Origin: Corinectria fuckeliana | Lineage: Eukaryota > Ascomycota > Sordariomycetes > Hypocreales > Nectriaceae | Assembly: GCA_019137255.1 (NCBI GenBank) | Contig: WPDH01000139.1 | Coordinates: forward strand, 124,001-188,000 | Reading direction: 5' to 3' | DNA: 64,000 bases | Notes under the pieces: model-generated | Database searches by the model: none | Told to the model about the DNA's origin: nothing | The model's input: only the letters and a program-made list of their open reading frames with translations | Made by a program: the position numbers and the translations under genes | Part shown: positions 45,341-55,698 of the stretch, piece by piece | Layout: each line of letters begins with the position of its first letter | How positions within the stretch are numbered: position 1 is the stretch's first letter

Positions 45341-47214
45341 TTCGTTCCAACTAGGCTATTCCGATCGAAGATGAAGGAATGGCCGTGACCGTGGCCGCCA
45401 ATAACAAGGCAGCGAACCCCGATCACGGTATATATATCGATGGAGTAGACATGGGCTTCGCATCTGAGACAGCTCAAACTCAACGGGCCTCAGAGAGCAC
45501 CCACGCTACCATGCCCATCCCGTGGTCCAAACATGACGTCCAGCCTCTCACCACGGACCTTGCGATGTGGTGGCTTACTATGCTGGCAATGTCGGAACAT
45601 CCACGTGCAGTCGTGCCCAAGGATGTAACGGTCGTCGTCGACGATGTAAAGCACGACACTGGCGACGAAGGATGGGTTCGGCACCACAGATACTCGAAGC
45701 AGGGCTTTTCCCGGGGGGGATTAACACCCTACTGTTGGCAACGGCCCAACTTCCCCTTGAGCTTGACTGGGTCCCCTCCACAAGAACCAACCTTCGAGGT
45801 GGCTTCGACAGGCAGATGCTGTTGATGGATGTGGCCACACGAGCTTGAGATGCTCAGAAAGGCCATCCAGCCCGCCCCAGACCATCTACGCAATCAGCGG
45901 TGCGCCAAGTCCAGCATATCTGACTGGGAGCGCATCAACGACGACGACGGCAACAACGACTACCCACAAGAACACCCAACGGCGAGGCTAACAGGCGTAG
46001 CCGGAAGATGCCCCGATTTTCGTCGAAGAATGTATAACCTTTGTGGCCGAATGAACCCTAGGCAACGACCTAGAGCACGTGGTTGACGATAGAAATGATC
46101 GTCTGTGACAGCAACAAGCGCCTCTACGTGCCTCACCTACGGCATCAGGTGGCTCCGTCGGCCAAGAGCGTCTCATCCTTGTATGCAGCTGTCGCTTCTA
46201 TATACGCCATGGATGGAGTCTTTACAGCCTATCTCGACATGCCGCACGAGGGTTTCCCTGGGAAAGAGAGGATTCGAACGCCGTCAACTCCGAGGCCGTC
46301 AGTCCGGGTGGCTCAGTCCCGCACCGATGCCGTCGTCGTCGTCTAACAAGCTTGCCACCACACGCAGCAAGGTATAGGTACGTCCTCGAACATACACCTT
46401 GCTGCGTGTGTACGCCGCAGCAGAAAGTCCGCACAAGACGCGCCAGGTATCATCGCAAAGAGTCCTATATATACGGACGGGCTTCGGAAGTAGCGCGGGG
46501 GGTTCTAGATTGGGCGAGACGACGGCCATTACCCGACTGGGCACTATAGCATACGCACCTCCCGCGACGGAAACAAACCTCCCATCATGAACTGCACCCC
46601 ACTGCTATTGGCAATTGGCAAGGCTCTTCAGCCACATGGTCGGCCAGAGTTTTATCCTCAACTCTCTTCTTCTTCTCCCTCCCATTTTTTTCACACGCTC
46701 TAGGCGCTCTGGCTCAAGCGACATCTAAAAGGAGAGAAGCCCCTACAACTCGATCTCCCCGTTTATACATGATTCCGCAGCGTTCAGGCCCTTGCTGTAT
46801 ATAAAGCTCTCCCGGGGGGGCTCTTTTCCGTCTTGCCTTCCCACGGTCCACGGATACCAGTCATTCTGTCTGGTAGTCAGTCTACCATGCACCCGCCCAA
46901 GCAGGTCGGCCAAGTGCGGCTCGCCCTCGATGGTCCTGGCCCACGCTCTCTCCGACCATGGATTGTTTCCCGAACACTCGGAAATCAACCTGTCGCTTCG
47001 CACAGCTGAACGACGAACACGTTTCGCTCCCACGGCCCAGCTCGTCCAGGCAGCTTGATCGGGCAGTTTGACAACTTTGCTTACATCCATCTCTTCCCGT
47101 CCTTGTCGGTGGCCTGGATGGACGGATTAAGGGTTCGTAAAGTTAATGATGTCTTTATGAAGCAGGTAGCCAAGGAATCTTATCAACACTCGCGGGCTTT
47201 GCTATCGCAACCGG

Positions 47215-47590
47215 ATGCCCTGGGGCGGGCAAGTCGACCTGGACAACAGAAATCTGCGATGCGGTCATGGCAGGCCCGTCAGAACCGAAAGGCTGGATGC
47301 AACCAGCAGCTTGGTCCACCTCCTCGTCATGTACCCCAAGCTCGCTGCCCGTATCAGAAACGGCAATTACGACAAAGATCCCGACACCAAGGCTGCAATG
47401 CAATCACTTCGTTCAACAGATGCCCGATAAAGCCGAAGATGTCCAGAAATGGCACTCGGCGCGCCTCCTCGTACAGGGGCTCGAGCAGCAGCCCGAGGAG
47501 GACGACATCGCTTGGAGCGCCCGGCTTCTGCAAAGGGTCTCGACCAGTGGTGGAACTAGGTATATATACCTCTCTGCGTGGCGGTAGACT
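47215..47590 (+). pseudogene. SNF2-type helicase inter-lobe remnant, frameshifted
   Basis: One frame reads VHLLVMYPKLAARIRNGNYD then KDPDTKAAMQSLR. After a shift near 47405 another reads FVQQMPDKAEDVQKWHSARL then LVQGLEQQPEEDDIAWSARL. Together they resemble the linker between the two ATPase lobes of a fungal SNF2 family, from memory. The piece lies 6 kb downstream of the C-lobe remnant, so the order is scrambled or more than one copy existed. Confidence 0.4.
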
Positions 47591-47910
47591 ACAAATTTCT
47601 CTCTGGTCCCATGTTTGTCGGATACCCTCCGGTCTGGCACGGGTTTCGGACCAAACGATTTATATCGTACACGCGGTGATGCTCTCGCTGCTGCTGAAAC
47701 AGAGCGTTTCTTCACGGGAGGCCACTTCACGACGACAACAAACAGTCTTTAACGGTTTATTTCGTGTCGTCATAAGATGCTAGCCAGCCAGATTGGCATC
47801 CAATCTCTCCAAGTTCATTACATCAACTTCCCAACTCCAACACGCCAACTACTCCCAACCACAACAAATCAACCCAAACCAAGCCAAACATATCCATCCT
47901 AGCTTGGTGT

Positions 47911-48315
47911 TCACATCATCCACCACGCAACGCCGACCGCAACCACAACCCCCCACGCTCCTCGCCCCGTCCTCCTCGCCACCCCCGCAGAACCGACCCT
48001 CAGCACGGGCGCGTGCCATCCGCAGTGCTCCTTTCCGTCCCGCGTGCGGCACTCGTAGTACGTCGTCTGGTAGTAGCCCAGGCTGGCGAGCGCCTCGTCC
48101 TGCGTGGGCGCCGCGGTGACGACGGGCACGTACGCCGGCGGGTCGTCCTCGGCGTTGGACTGCCGGGGCTGGAGGCAGCCCGTTCTCGTGGGTGAGGCGG
48201 GTACGGGGTTGGTGGGTGTTGTGGTTGCGGTGGGTGCTGAGGGTGTGGTTGTCGCTGGCAAGGCGGCTGTGAAGCTCGCCAGGCAGATGGCGATGAGAAT
48301 GTGGGGTAGCTTCAT
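47911..48315 (-). CDS. Small secreted or GPI-anchored protein, 134 aa
   Basis: Intronless frame starting MKLPHILIAICLASFTAALP, a clear signal peptide. A Thr/Pro-rich spacer (TTTPSAPTATTTPTNP), likely O-glycosylated, leads to a short domain with three Cys (GCLQPRQ; YYECRT; EHCGWHAP) around YVPVVTAAPTQDEALASLGY. The C-terminus is a Gly/Arg segment then a hydrophobic tail (AWGVVVAVGVAWW), fitting a GPI-attachment signal. The open frame extends upstream to 8-dozen codons more, but the signal peptide fixes the start at 48315. Probably cell-surface or wall associated; an effector role is only a possibility. No homologue recognised. Confidence 0.65.
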   Translation of the reverse strand: MKLPHILIAICLASFTAALPATTTPSAPTATTTPTNPVPASPTRTGCLQPRQSNAEDDPPAYVPVVTAAPTQDEALASLGYYQTTYYECRTRDGKEHCGWHAPVLRVGSAGVARRTGRGAWGVVVAVGVAWWMM

Positions 48316-49337
48316 GGTGGTTTTTTCAAGAGGTCGAGTTGTATGAGGTATTCGAGGTGGTGTAGTAGTTGCTTCCTCGCTAGACCCGAGAAGGATAATA
48401 AAAAGATCAGGCGCAGGTATCTGTCTGACTGGGCGTGTGCAGTGGTTATGAAGTGGTGATATGTAGGCCGTCGCGATGGTGAACAGCCATCTAATACAGC
48501 GCGTGTTCTGCAAAAGTGATGACAATGGGCCCAGCACAAAGAGAACAACGACTCGGAAAGTAACAGTCAAAGATCACTATACCCAAGAACTAGAAAAGCG
48601 AGAGAGAGAACAAGAATACAATCAGAACGCCGTCCAAGCCATGCGACACGCGACACGCACCTCTTTTTTATCGTGCATCCTGCAAAGGACACTGACTACC
48701 TTACCCGTGACACACACCACAAAACGCAGGAGGGCATATCCAAACGTCATGGTGAAGAGCAGCCCTCTCTGCACTGGATACAGCCTTCATTATGACTGCG
48801 TCGGTAGGTTGCGTGACCCAATCGGCGGGGCGGGGCTCGCGGATTCTGCGGATGGGGTGGGCGTGCGTTGGTGGTGAGGGTGGTGGCTTTGGTTGGCTGA
48901 GGCGTGTTGGACGTGAGGCTGGGGGGGATGGGAAGCGAGACACAATGCTGCGACAAAGCGGACGGGATAACTAGTCTCATCAGATGTGAAACATTTCGCA
49001 TTCACACTTGTTCCTTTTGACTATCAACCGAGCTATGTCAATGGCCTCCCTGACTTGCGATGCTGCGATGCTCTATTTATGCCCTTGGCCTCTCAACCAA
49101 CAACCATCTCGTCGTCGCCTGTCCGTCACGGCCAGCGCCCAACACCTTCGTCGGTCTCCTTCGTCGGTCTCGCCATCGTACATATTAATTCACACGCAGG
49201 TTGGTATCTTCGCCCCGCTATCAGAAAGATGCAGCAATGTAAACGGACATGCGGGGAAAAGCATAATGATAGATGACCATACATCTAGATATGGCCATCA
49301 TATCGGCGACAAAGCCTTCCGTGGATGCTGCCGTTAG
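48316..49337. other. Intergenic before the coilin-like gene 3' end
   Basis: About 1.0 kb: upstream region of the small secreted protein gene and 3' flank of the next gene. Short overlapping frames only; no recognisable gene. Confidence 0.6.
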
Positions 49338-52300
49338 TTAGAACCTTCCGCTCATCTTCCTCCGGCCCTTGATCTGACTGACGGCGCTCGCATTGGCGTT
49401 TATCGCTGCTGGCAAAGACGTTCGACTGCGACCTAAACCGGCCTGTGCCGTTTTGCTTCCCGCCGTCGGTGACACGCTCTTCCCTAGACTCCTAGTCTCT
49501 CGTCGCGTCACGTTGCCATTCTTCCGGCTCAAAGCCGGCCCGTCTGGCCGAGGGCCCTCCTTGTAAGTCTCGTCCTCGCTGTCTTGAGCGTAGTCCTCTG
49601 CAAATTGCGATGAGACCGGGCTAGAGCTGAGTGTGATGACCTGGGTCCCTTCTGGGATCACAAAGGACGATTTTCGCTTCCCTGACCGTAGACGTGCAAA
49701 CTTCTTGGGTGCCTCAATATCGAGCGTCTCCACCTCGGGCTTTTCCATCTTGGGCGCAAGCAGCTTCGGGAGATCGCCTAAGGCTTCAGGTTGTGTTGCA
49801 TTTGGAAATAAACTCCGGATTGACTTATTCTTGTCTGATGATAGGTCCGACTCTTCCTCGCCCTCATCGAGCCTGCGCATCGCCTCTTCGTACTCAAAAT
49901 CCCGTTTTATGCTAGCCTTTGCGGACTCAAGTGCGGACATTTGTGTCGATTTCGCAGACCCTTGTGTGTGTCTTGACGTGGCCGCCGTGTGAAAGATCTC
50001 TTCTAGCGATGGGAACGGGCTGCTGCCCCTCGAGCCTGCATCTGCAGACTGGGCATCCTGTGGCTTCGGTGTCATCTGATGTTCGTGAGACGTTGGTTCT
50101 GCCATCACGGAATCCGCAATGTGCTCCTCATGAGACTCTTCCATTCCATAATCCGAAGGGGGTTGCCGTCCGCTGTGAACACTACCTACCGACGAAGGCA
50201 CTGCGAGAGTTGGACAGTTGACAGAAAGGGATGGGCGGGAATCCTTCTCGTCTGACGGCTGTAAAGGAAAACCAAGCGACGGCATGCTGTCGGGAATAAC
50301 CGAATCCAGTACAAGATCCTCCACGTCCATTTCCATAGAATCATCTCCCCCAACTACTTGGTCAATACTGGACTCGTTTTGCTCCTCAGAAACACCACCG
50401 TGATTCGTGTCGAGGATCACGGCCATGTGTGACGTCTCTTGTAATTGCCGACCCGGGCTATTAATACTGTCGATTGGCGAGTTCGAACTGTGAATGACGC
50501 TTGGCAAGTCGTGCTCCAAGGCGGCCAACTCGATGCGTGGCGGGACCTGTCTGGATGGAATCGAAGTTGACTTGTCGCTTGCCGAGATATTGGCAGCTTT
50601 CAGGTCCCTCAGATCGGCTTGCACCTCAGCCATCACTTTCTGCGTATCTAACTCCTCAGCCATAGTCTCGTCATTGTCGATTGTCTTGCTAACCTTGTTG
50701 TTGTCGTCCGCGATGGAATTCTTCACGGCTGCGCTCTTAGCCACCTGGGCTGAGACTCCGTTTGCGGGCGCACTCGGCGAGTCGAGTGATGGCGCCGGTT
50801 GTACCAGTCTTGCCTCAGTCATCTCTGCCCAGGCAACGTCTCTCCGACCGGTATCCTCGGCTTCGCCTTCTTCATCCGAATCCGGAGCCTCGAATTTGTC
50901 ATATACCCGCTTCCCAGTATACTCATCGTAGACCTTTTCATTCTCTTCGCGGTCCCTTTTCGCAAGTAGAACATGAAGGGACTCGTCGTCACTGATCGAC
51001 AAGACCAGCCCTGTGAGGGATGCGATCTGGGGTTGCCAGTTTGTAGCCTTAGACATAAGCAGCCGTTTCCATGTGACGACCATACCCGGCTTGACATCCT
51101 TAAAGCTGAGTGCGGTGAGAGTAGAGAGGTCCGACGGTAGAGATGGCAGGTCGTCCACGTCTGTGAACTGGCTGTCTTCTGCATGGGTTTTGACTGGCGG
51201 GTCGTCGTAGTTGAGAACAACGTCCGCATCGGCATTGCCCTCATTTTCACCAAGGGAGCTGCCGATCCCTTGATCATCCTCGTAGTTGCCCTTGGCCTTG
51301 CGCTTCTTCGACTTCTTCTTCTTCCGATTGCTCTCCTCCCATCCCGTGCCGTTTTCGTTCCATTGAGAATTTTCCTCGTAGTAGCTGTCACCGTAGTAGT
51401 TCTGCGAACTTCTCTTCCTCTTTCTCATGGACCCGTACTGTTGCTGTGGATCCCAACGCTGCAAAAAGGGAAACGGTGGCTCGCTGAGAACCATTCCCTC
51501 CTGACAGCATTCCACACCGCGATATGAAATCTTCTCCCGCCATGCATCGGGGTCTTCGTCGGGCTGCACTTTCTCACCGTCCTTGGCTCCGTTGGTAGCT
51601 GGGTTATCCTGGGTTCGATGATTCACTAATGGCCGCACGTCCTTCATGAGATTCTTCCGAAGCATGTCCTCCTCAGCCTTTGACTTTGGGTTCTTCAACC
51701 CTAGGGCACCGAACAGAAACCTGCGTCCAGCACCCATGTCAACCTTCGCACGGCGCTGCGAGTTGGATTCGGTGCTCGGTGGTTCGGTGCTCGGAGTAGC
51801 CTGCTGGGATACCTGTGCTGCGGGCTTCTCTTGAGGCAGTGCCCTTGGGCTACTGGGACCAGCCTGCTGCTCTGGTTCTGCCTTATCGGGAGCTCCGTCG
51901 TTGTCCACACTGAGGAGGAGAGCTTTCTTTCTTTCGAGCAGCTCCATTTCCTCACCCCCAATTTCGGAAATCATAGGTGACTTCAGTTGCGAGCCGTTTG
52001 CTTCCTTAAGCCGCTTCGCTTCTCGCCTCCTAGCATTCCGCTTCTGAGTCTTGTTCATACCACAACCGGGAGCAGTGGGGGCCGCTGGAGCTTGTGAGGC
52101 GGAAATCGTAGCTGGAATAACCTTGATGAGCTCAGTGACAATGGGGGTGGAGGCTGTGGTAGAAATAGCCCTCACAGGTTCAGCGGTAACGGGCGGTTCT
52201 GTTAGAGCTCTATTTGAGGGAATCTCCTCTGGTTCCAACGAGGCGTTGGAGTCATCACTTGAGCCGTTGGAATCCGAGTCGCTGGAACTGTCATTGTCAT

Positions 52301-53831
52301 TCATGAAGTGCTTCGCTGAATGGCCAACGCCAACGCCGCCCTGGTTAGAGTCGGATTCGGAGTCGGAGTCGCTATCCCCGGAGCTTGACGAGACATCCAT
52401 GACCTCGTCGGAGTCATCTTCAGAGTCGCTGTCGGAGTCGCTGTCGGAGCTTGAATCATCATCTGAGTCAGATTCCGAGCTGCTGCCACTGCTGGATGTA
52501 TTATCACCGTCCACCTCAGCTCCCGTACCGGTCGATCGGCTGATGTTAACAGTTTCGGTCGTCGCAACCTCGGTCTCCAAGATCTCCGTGATAGGTGTAT
52601 CGATGCTCTCCACTTCTTCTATCAAGGGCCTTGTAGGTTCCTTTAGCCCTCCAAAGCCAGGGCTTCCGAGCTTTTGTGCGTTGAGACCCGCGAGTAGGGA
52701 ACTCCCTTGGCCAAGGAGTGTTGGTTGAGGGAAGTCGGGGAACCCAGTCAATGCTTGATCCATCATCTCGTCAAAGCTGATGACCGGCTCGTTGGATTGA
52801 GCGAGCGTCTGGAACGTTGCTCTTAGGTTCTTGCTCTGGCGGAGCAACTCGGCATGGATGGTGGTCACTGAAGTCAAGGGAAACGCTGATCGAAGGGTGG
52901 TGATGTGGTCGAGGGATGAGAGGTCGAGATCTTGAGCCGTGAGAAGACCTGTAGGCGCATCTTCATCCTCGCTAGGGTCGAACTCCAGGCGCTCTGTTTC
53001 CGGATCTCCTATAACTGCGTTGTCTTGTCGGAGGACTCGCAGCTCTTCCTCGAGGTTGACATCCTCCTCCTCCTCCTCGGCACTGCTCTCAGCGTCTCCA
53101 CCTGGGAGAAAGTCGTTATCGTCCCCGTCGAGCTCATCTTCAGCCTCGTTATCGGCATCTTGGTCGGCGTCGTCAAACAATGCGTGTACCCCAACGCTGC
53201 TGGGCTCATCCGCGTCAAATGCCTCTGGACCTTCCAGCATGAGCTGCTCTGACAGTTCTTCTTCCTCATCATCCCTGAAGGACTCGTCGTCTTCGTCGCT
53301 CTCGTCACCATCCTCGTCATCGTCCTCCATGTCGTGTTCGATCCGGGCTCGCTTTCGCGGAGGCAGTTCAAGAGCGGGCCGATCCCGAGGTGCCCCCAGC
53401 CAAGGTCTTCCAAAAGGGAGGCCATCGACAAGGTGCCTCCCATCGTAGGAAATCTGATGTCGTCCGCTAAGTCTTCGTCGTCTGAGGTCTTCGGTGAGAA
53501 GTGGTCGAACCCTGTTCTCTAGTTAGCACAGCGGCGCACCAAGCGCCGAAGGAAAGACAAAAACCCACAAGACCTCATCATCCTCCTTCAAGATCCTGCC
53601 AACCTGCTGAAAGTGCAAGCATTCGAAGCTGCTTCCTTTGCCGTCAGCTAGCTCGACAGCGTAGTCCTCGAGACCCCAATCTCTGCTCTCGAGAGGCACC
53701 ACCTCGTTGACGTGGGCGAGGAGCTTTGCAACGGTGAGGTCCTCGGAGGCGACGCAGGGCCAAACGAGCCTGAGCTCGGGAACCGCGTGTCTGCGGATGA
53801 CAAGGCGCAGGCGAGTGCCCTGGGATGTCAT
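49338..53831 (-). CDS. Large coilin-like nuclear protein, 1478 aa
   Basis: Exons 53569-53831 and 49338-53511 join over a 57-bp intron (GTGGGT..GAACAG, branch GCTAAC) to read DEVL|VRPLLTEDLRRRRLSGRHQI. The N-terminal 95 residues (LRLVIRRHAVPELRLVWPCV...FECLHFQQVGRILKEDDEVL) look like a ubiquitin-like fold as in coilin. Then come a basic patch (PPRKRARIEHD), long acidic and Ser/Asp-rich tracts (about 149-260 and 420-510), MNKTQKRNARRREAKRLKE, a Lys/Arg nuclear signal (RKKKKSKKRKAKG) and a Tudor-like segment at about 890-1010 (DVKPGMVVTWKRLLMS...LTGLVLSI). This order matches coilin, the Cajal-body scaffold, and S. pombe Mug174. The C-terminal 450 residues are low-complexity. Function is inferred from architecture. 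Confidence 0.8.
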
Positions 53832-54508
53832 GATGGTGGATTAAATCCTATGATCGCATGCTTGAGAAAGGAAGTGAAGGAGAGTGGGTGATCTGAAACC
53901 AGAATGCAGTGGGAAAAGAGGAAAATTCAAATTTGGAAGCTTGACGCGTGAAGTGCTAGTGACAGAAGACTGCACCTGCCTGGTAAGTTACGAGGACTTG
54001 ATGAGCCACTAGCGCCTGTATTACAGGGTCTTCTCCACTAAAACTTTCATACCGAGAACGTCATTTGAGCACACGACCGTTTTAACGAACCAAGCTGCAA
54101 GTTGTACAAAGTTGACTTGGGATCTGGAAATTCTAGATGAAGATTGCACGCCAAGAAGTTATCGCAGAAGACAGCGCGAAGGTCCACCTTGCGAGTTTTC
54201 CGAGAAAGTTACAACTCAAATCAAATTCTCGCACCCAAAACCACTCCTAGGTACTCATAACATCTCGCATGTAAATAAGGAAAAAGGGCATAACCGGTCG
54301 AACACCTATTTCTGATTTACAGTAGTAGGAAGGTTGAGGTATATATCAGGTTTTATCTACAGTCCCAACAGAACTTCCGCCATAACGCCATCAGAGCACT
54401 TCAAAACAACAAACTCCAACCATGTGTGCAATGCCGATCCAACACGTCCTCCCCCTCTTGACTCCTTTATCCGCTTTGGATACCTCCTAGCTGTGCATGA
54501 CTCGATCG
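53832..54508. other. Intergenic between coilin-like gene and RIB1
   Basis: About 680 bp, fairly AT-rich. No coding frame with support; short plus-strand frames at 54112-54315 and 54334 onward have no recognisable product, the latter running antisense to RIB1. Confidence 0.6.
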
Positions 54509-55698
54509 CTAAGACAGTCCCCCCATATCCAGCATGTGGCCCATCTTCTCAATCTGTCGCGTTGGTTAGTAGATGTTTCCCAGTACTCACAACGCGGACT
54601 TACCTTGGTCTTGAGGTAGCCCTCGACCTCTTGGCTCCGGAAGCCACCACGACCCTTCCACGAAAGCGGCACCATAGCCACACGCTCTCTGACCACCACC
54701 TCCCGGTTTGGTCCCTCGACTGCGCGGATCTTATCCGGGTTGTTGGTCAAGAGGCGCACGTCCCGTTGGCCGAGATCCAGCAGCATCGCCGTAGCGAGTC
54801 CATAACTACGCGCATCGGCAGGGTGTCGCAGCAACAAGTTCGCCTCGACTGTGTCCGAGCCCAGGTCCTGGAGGTTGTAGGCCTTCAGTTTCTCGCCAAG
54901 GCCGATGCCTCGGCCCTCCTGTCGCAAGTAGATGATGATGCCGCCACTTGCGTTGCCGGGAAGACTCATGAGGCGCGCAGCCTCGTCCAACTGCTCGCCG
55001 CAGTCACAACGGGCTGACCAAGCAGTCTCGCCCGTATAGCACTCAGAGTGGATTCTCACCAGAGGAGCTTGAGATGCCTGGGCTTGCTCTTCCGGTGTCA
55101 CTCCGACGCCCATGCCACTCGTAGTCCGGCCTGGGAACAGCCTGCCGGTATATGCGCCGCGCACCATGCGGTCCATCTCGGTCTCGCCCTCGCGGACCGC
55201 ATCAAGGCTCTGGCTGCGAATGTCATTCCCGAAGACAATGGCAAGATGCTCCTTTTTGTCGACATTATTACTGTAGAGGTGAAGGAACATCTCGGTACCG
55301 GCAACGGTGGGGATGCGGGCGCGCACAATACATTGCACGTCGGGCAAGGTCTCTAGCAGCCTAGGCTTATTGGATCCGCAACCACCCGAGGGGGTTGAGC
55401 TGTCGACGGGAACGCCGCGAAGTCCAGCGGTCGTGGGTGTTGCGGTGCCAGGCGTGGCGGGCGGCGTGAAGGCGGGGGAGAGCAGCGACGGCGGGGGCGC
55501 CCGAGTAGTGCCGGCGGGGGTTTCGGGGGTTTCGGGGGTCTCGGCGGGGGAGAGGGACAAATCGTCTACGGGCTGACGGAGCGCATTCTCTTTGCCGTCG
55601 CGGGAGGCTGAGGCATCGGCGGCCTGGGTCCGAGGAGAGTAGAAGGAAGGCAGCTGGGCTGAGCCTTCTGGGGAGTCTATCATGACATCTAAGGGCAT
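54509..55698 (-). CDS. RIB1: GTP cyclohydrolase II (riboflavin biosynthesis)
   Basis: Exon 1 54604-55698 and a 45-nt last exon 54509-54553 (50-bp intron GTAAGT..CGACAG) give 379 aa ending IEKMGHMLDMGGLS. The enzyme opens GTP to the diaminopyrimidine precursor, formate and pyrophosphate, the first step of riboflavin synthesis, in the cytosol. Zinc ligands stand in HSECYTGE (Cys220) and RCDCGEQL (Cys231, Cys233). The catalytic block RQEGRGIGLGEKLKAY (259-274) and VRLLTNNPDKIRAVEG (314-329) are intact. The first 115 residues are Pro/Thr/Ser-rich and typical of fungal forms. An in-frame Met at 55719 would add seven residues (MRRWQGS); MPLDVMIDSPEGS is preferred. Confidence 0.95.

Larger units (their letters stand above)
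38200..47800. other. Gene graveyard: 9.6 kb of decayed coding fragments
   Basis: No intact gene is found, yet many short pieces read as protein in alternating frames. Intron-like borders are common (for example GTAAGTG near 38890, GTAAGC near 39122, GTAAGC near 41918, GTAAGC near 42256). Base composition is ordinary and CpA/TpG are not depleted, so decay is by frameshift and substitution, not RIP. Recognisable fragments are listed separately. TATATA occurs about 14 times here, far above the rest of the non-repeat sequence. Either an old degenerate repeat or a relic of large genes; I cannot reconstruct the parent. Confidence 0.6.

Noticed and set aside
46250..46370. tRNA-like GTTCGAATCC word on the minus strand
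   Set aside because: The T-loop word is present but neither a T-stem nor an acceptor stem can be paired, so no tRNA gene is claimed.
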